NCBI GenBank assembly: GCA_003244035.1
Contig: QHBV01000274.1
Location: forward strand, 1 to 8,241
DNA from: Solirubrobacterales bacterium
GTDB lineage: Bacteria > Actinomycetota > Thermoleophilia > Solirubrobacterales > Solirubrobacteraceae
DNA length: 8,241 bases
Direction: 5' to 3'
Shown: positions 6,314 to 8,241 of the stretch, in pieces
How the letters are laid out: every line of letters starts with the position of its first letter
Position numbering within the stretch: the first letter of the stretch is position 1
Notes under the pieces: generated by a model
Databases searched by the model: none
Told to the model about the DNA's origin: nothing
What the model saw: only the letters and a program-made list of their open reading frames with translations
Program-made: the position numbers and the translations under genes

Positions 6314-7111
6314 GTGGAGGAACGTCCGAGGAGCGCCGACTTCGTCCAGTCCCTGGAGCGCGGACTGGCGGTGATCCGCGCCTTCGACGCCGAGCACCGA
6401 GAGCTGGGGCTCTCCGAGGTGGCCCGAATCACCGGCCTCACGCGGGCGGCCGCCCGCCGCTTTCTGCTCACGCTCGTCCGGCTCGGCTACATGAGCTTCT
6501 CCGACGGCCGCTTCTCGCTGAGCCCGCGGGTGCTGGAGCTGGGCTACGCCTACCTGTCGAGCCTCACGCTGCCGCAGGTCGCCCAGCCCCACATGGAGGC
6601 GTTGGTCGACAGCGTCAACGAGTCCTCCTCGATCTCGGTCCTGGACGACCTGGAGGTCGTCTACGTCGCCCGGGTCCCCACGCGACGGATCATGAGCATC
6701 ACTCTGTCGGTCGGTACGCGGTTGCCGGCCTACGCCACCTCGATGGGTCGCGTGCTGCTGGCCGCCCTGCCCGAGCCCGAGCTGGAGGCCCGCCTGGCCC
6801 GGATCGACGTGCGGCCCCTGTCGGCGCACACCATCTCCAGCGCCGACGAGCTGCGCACCGTGCTCGAGCGGGTGCGCAAGCAGGGCTGGGCGGCAGTCGA
6901 CCAGGAGCTGGAGGAGGGACTGCGGTCACTGGCGGTGCCGATCCGCGGCGCCGCTGACGAGGTGGTGGCGGCGCTCAACGTCTCCGTGCACGCCAGCCGC
7001 GGCTCGATGACGATGCTGCGTCGCGACTTCCTGCCCCACGCCCGGCAGGCCGCCGACGCGATCGAGGCCGATCTGCGGCGCGCGGTCGGGGCCGGTCCCC
7101 TCGGCCGTTAG
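6314..7111 (+). CDS. IclR-family transcriptional regulator, PcaR/PcaU/PobR-like
   Basis: A 265-residue protein of typical IclR length. The N-terminal winged helix begins FVQSLERGLAVIRAFD (10-25) and continues with LSEVARITGLTRAAARRFLL, the recognition region most like the PcaR/PcaU/PobR branch, which controls protocatechuate and 4-hydroxybenzoate catabolism. A linker (SPRVLELGYAYLSSL) leads to the IclR effector-binding domain, with SISVLDDLEVVYVARVP, GTRLPAYATSMGRVLLA and the C-terminal RSLAVPIRGAADEVVAALNVSVHA, all conserved family blocks. The ligand is not known; an aromatic acid is a reasonable guess from the subfamily. GTG 6314 is preferred over GTG 6311 on ribosome-site spacing. Likely targets are its own gene and the upstream MFS gene. 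Its TAG stop overlaps the stop of the convergent gene by four bases. Confidence 0.92.
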   Translation: MEERPRSADFVQSLERGLAVIRAFDAEHRELGLSEVARITGLTRAAARRFLLTLVRLGYMSFSDGRFSLSPRVLELGYAYLSSLTLPQVAQPHMEALVDSVNESSSISVLDDLEVVYVARVPTRRIMSITLSVGTRLPAYATSMGRVLLAALPEPELEARLARIDVRPLSAHTISSADELRTVLERVRKQGWAAVDQELEEGLRSLAVPIRGAADEVVAALNVSVHASRGSMTMLRRDFLPHARQAADAIEADLRRAVGAGPLGR

Positions 7112-8049
7112 GGAGCGGTTCTCCCCAGCGTTTCAGCGATGCGGGCGACCACGGCATACGGCTCGTCCTGGAGCTCGCGCCAGGTGATGCGCATGGGGAT
7201 GTAGCCGGCCGCGATGAGGATCGCGTCCTTGCGGCGATCCCGCTCCAGCGCACGGCGCGTGAAGTGAAACTGGAAGCTGTCGAACTCGACCACCAAGCGA
7301 TGCGCGGGCCAGAAGAAGTCGGCCTCGAAGCCCAGGAGCGGAGCGTTGGTGAGCGGGGGCGGCAGCCGAGCGCTCCGCAGCAGGGCCAGCAGCAGCTCCT
7401 CGGCTCTGGAGCGACTGATTGTGGGCGCAGACTGCTGGGCGACGAGCGCGCGCAGGATGCCGACACCGCGGCGGCCATTGGATCGTTTCACCAGCTCGGT
7501 TACGTCGGCGACGCGGAGATGGCGTCTCACCAGCAGCTCGTTGAAGGCGAGCTCGACCGTCCGATCGCTCTCGGCCTCCGCCTGGTCGAGGAGGGTGCGG
7601 GCGGGCGAGGTCACCGGGAGCCCCTGGCGGATGCGGACATCACGCGGCTGCAGGCGGCGGCTGCGATGGGCGCACACGCCCCAGACTCGCGACGCCGCCT
7701 CGCCGTCGACCACCACATGAACGAGCTCACCGTCCCCACGCTCGGGCGCGACGTCCCACAGCGCGGCTGCCGAAGCGTGGCTCAGCGCGACGCTCCGGCG
7801 GGCGGCCAGCAGAGCCGATGTGTCATCACGAAGCGCAGTCGGTGCGAGGTGGCCCACCGCGAAGACGCCCCGTCGTATGCGATACAACGCGCCGCGGGCC
7901 GTGAGGCGACTCACGCCAGCAACACTCAATCCCACCTCCAGCAGCTGATGGCGGGAGATGCACCCCCGCTGCAGGCGAGCGATCGCGGCGATCCGCTGCT
8001 CGGGGAGGCCGTCCACGGCCACTTTATGGCGAACCCCGATGACGGCCAC
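7108..8049 (-). CDS. AbiEi-like winged-helix protein with C-terminal DUF559 endonuclease-like domain
   Basis: A 313-residue protein from the chosen GTG at 8049. Residues about 17-65 (EQRIAAIARLQRGCISRHQL, then a GALYRIRRGVFAVGH segment) match the winged-helix domain annotated as type IV toxin-antitoxin AbiEi-like. The middle (SHASAAALWDV, then a GLPVTSPARTLLDQA segment) is the usual linker of these actinobacterial proteins. The C-terminus from about 240 is DUF559, a Vsr/PD-(D/E)XK-like nuclease fold: D244 in FEADFFWP, E255-x-D257 in LVVEFDSF, H262, then ERDRRKDAILIAAGY and RITW at 287-290. No AbiEii nucleotidyltransferase toxin is adjacent within the window. Function is uncertain; a DNA-binding nuclease or defence role is inferred from folds only. 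Start is uncertain: the frame stays open to 8208 (ATG 8199, TTG 8208), but that stretch is repetitive and palindromic. GTG 8022 and 8016 are also possible. Confidence 0.8.
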   Translation of the reverse strand: MAVIGVRHKVAVDGLPEQRIAAIARLQRGCISRHQLLEVGLSVAGVSRLTARGALYRIRRGVFAVGHLAPTALRDDTSALLAARRSVALSHASAAALWDVAPERGDGELVHVVVDGEAASRVWGVCAHRSRRLQPRDVRIRQGLPVTSPARTLLDQAEAESDRTVELAFNELLVRRHLRVADVTELVKRSNGRRGVGILRALVAQQSAPTISRSRAEELLLALLRSARLPPPLTNAPLLGFEADFFWPAHRLVVEFDSFQFHFTRRALERDRRKDAILIAAGYIPMRITWRELQDEPYAVVARIAETLGRTAP

Positions 8050-8055
8050 GAGGCT

Positions 8056-8074
8056 GGGTGAGTTCCATTCACCC
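8056..8074 (-). repeat. Hairpin C: GGGTGA / TCACCC
   Basis: GGGTGA (8056-8061) and TCACCC (8069-8074) form a six-base-pair stem with a seven-base spacer. On the minus-strand RNA this hairpin would end six bases before the GTG at 8049. It shares 8070-8074 with hairpin B, so the two cannot form together. Confidence 0.5.
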
Positions 8075-8107
8075 CCTGGATGCTCGGTACCGAACTCCGG
8101 GGGGGTG
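8070..8107 (-). repeat. Nested palindrome B: CACCCCC / GGGGGTG around TCGGTACCGA
   Basis: CACCCCC (8070-8076) and GGGGGTG (8101-8107) are perfect arms. Between them, with exactly the same symmetry centre (between 8088 and 8089), lies the perfect 10-bp palindrome TCGGTACCGA (8084-8093). The shared centre makes chance less likely. It could be a structured RNA or a binding site for a dimeric protein. Confidence 0.5.
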
Positions 8108-8120
8108 GCGGAGGTTCGGT
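8089..8120 (-). repeat. Long hairpin A: ACCGAACTCCG / CGGAGGTTCGGT
   Basis: ACCGAACTCCG (8089-8099) and CGGAGGTTCGGT (8109-8120) pair over 11 base pairs with a single bulged base, around a nine-base G-rich loop. It crosses palindrome B, so A and B are mutually exclusive or would make a pseudoknot. On the minus-strand transcript A is made first. Confidence 0.55.
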
Positions 8121-8140
8121 GAGTTGTTGTGTCCGCCGTC

Positions 8141-8167
8141 TCGCGGGTCTCGCGGGTCTCGCGGGTG
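8141..8167. repeat. Three tandem copies of a 9-mer
   Basis: TCGCGGGTC occurs at 8141-8149 and 8150-8158, and as TCGCGGGTG at 8159-8167. If translated on the minus strand it would give repeated RET tripeptides. The unit is a multiple of three, so copy-number change would not break the frame. Confidence 0.7.
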
Positions 8168-8241
8168 TCCTGGATTCGGTGGGTCGTGCCGTCGGCCATC
8201 CTTGGCAAGAGGGCTGTGGGCGCCCGGGTTCACCCCCCGGC

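Larger units (their letters stand above)
8050..8241. other. Upstream region of the AbiEi/DUF559 gene, rich in short repeats
   Basis: I see no convincing gene here. The minus-strand frame is open through most of it but would encode low-complexity sequence with an RET-RET-RET run. The stretch holds three overlapping inverted repeats (8056-8120), a triplicated 9-mer (8141-8167), a 13-base imperfect direct repeat 60 bp apart (8115 and 8175), and TTCACCCCC twice (8068-8076 and 8229-8237). It is most likely regulatory or intergenic. Confidence 0.55.

Noticed and set aside
7264..8061. 265-codon plus-strand frame opposite the AbiEi/DUF559 gene
   Set aside because: The minus-strand frame shows two recognised domains with conserved residues. 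The plus-strand translation shows none and is Gln/Arg/His-rich.
8141..8167. CRISPR-like array
   Set aside because: The repeats are 9-mers directly abutting, with no spacers, and there are no cas genes.
8050..8208. N-terminal extension of the AbiEi/DUF559 protein to ATG 8199 or TTG 8208
   Set aside because: The added residues are low-complexity (RET repeats) and arise from palindromes and tandem repeats. The family normally begins shortly before the winged helix, and the ATG has no properly spaced ribosome site. It cannot be fully excluded.
8224..8240. tRNA T-arm-like stem CCGGG-TTCACCC-CCCGG at the right edge
   Set aside because: The five-base stem and seven-base loop look like a T-arm, but the near-invariant A58 is C. 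I could find no matching D-arm, anticodon arm or acceptor strand upstream.

Overview
This is a GC-rich (roughly 70% by eye), densely packed bacterial chromosome segment. GTG starts, 4-bp start/stop overlaps and -10-like boxes placed directly before start codons all fit an actinobacterium. The archaeal-type class I lysyl-tRNA synthetase and the AbiEi/DUF559 protein would suit a Thermoleophilia/Solirubrobacterales-like lineage. That placement is inference from gene content, not a demonstrated identification.

Layout, left to right. (1) 1-200, minus: the N-terminal part of a VOC-family (glyoxalase fold) protein resembling MhqO-type ring-cleaving dioxygenases, cut by the window edge. (2) 201-330: a divergent control region with two copies of a GCTTG-N6-CAAG(C/T) dyad lying over a candidate promoter for the VOC gene. 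(3) 331-3118, plus: lutA-lutB-lutC, the three-subunit iron-sulfur L-lactate oxidation complex, each junction a GTGA overlap. (4) 3177-4829, plus: class I lysyl-tRNA synthetase with HMGN and KMSGS signatures and a Cys4 zinc-type site. (5) 4876-6261, plus: a 14-helix DHA2-type MFS transporter. (6) 6314-7111, plus: an IclR-family regulator of the PcaR/PcaU/PobR type. (7) 7108-8049, minus: a protein with an AbiEi-like winged helix and a DUF559 endonuclease-like domain. Its stop overlaps that of the IclR gene by 4 bp. (8) 8050-8241: the upstream region of that gene, with overlapping inverted repeats and short direct repeats.

How the parts may work together. lutABC would let the cell oxidise lactate to pyruvate, and no lactate permease is seen here. 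The VOC protein, the MFS transporter and the PcaR/PobR-like regulator would be at home in aromatic-compound metabolism or quinone/xenobiotic stress, but they are not one operon and that link is inference. lysS and the MFS gene each have a TANNNT hexamer 6-7 nt before the start codon and no convincing Shine-Dalgarno sequence, so each probably has its own leaderless transcript.

No complete new multi-gene system is visible. The best leads are the paired operator at 221-265, the nested and competing inverted repeats upstream of the AbiEi/DUF559 gene, and the class I LysRS itself.
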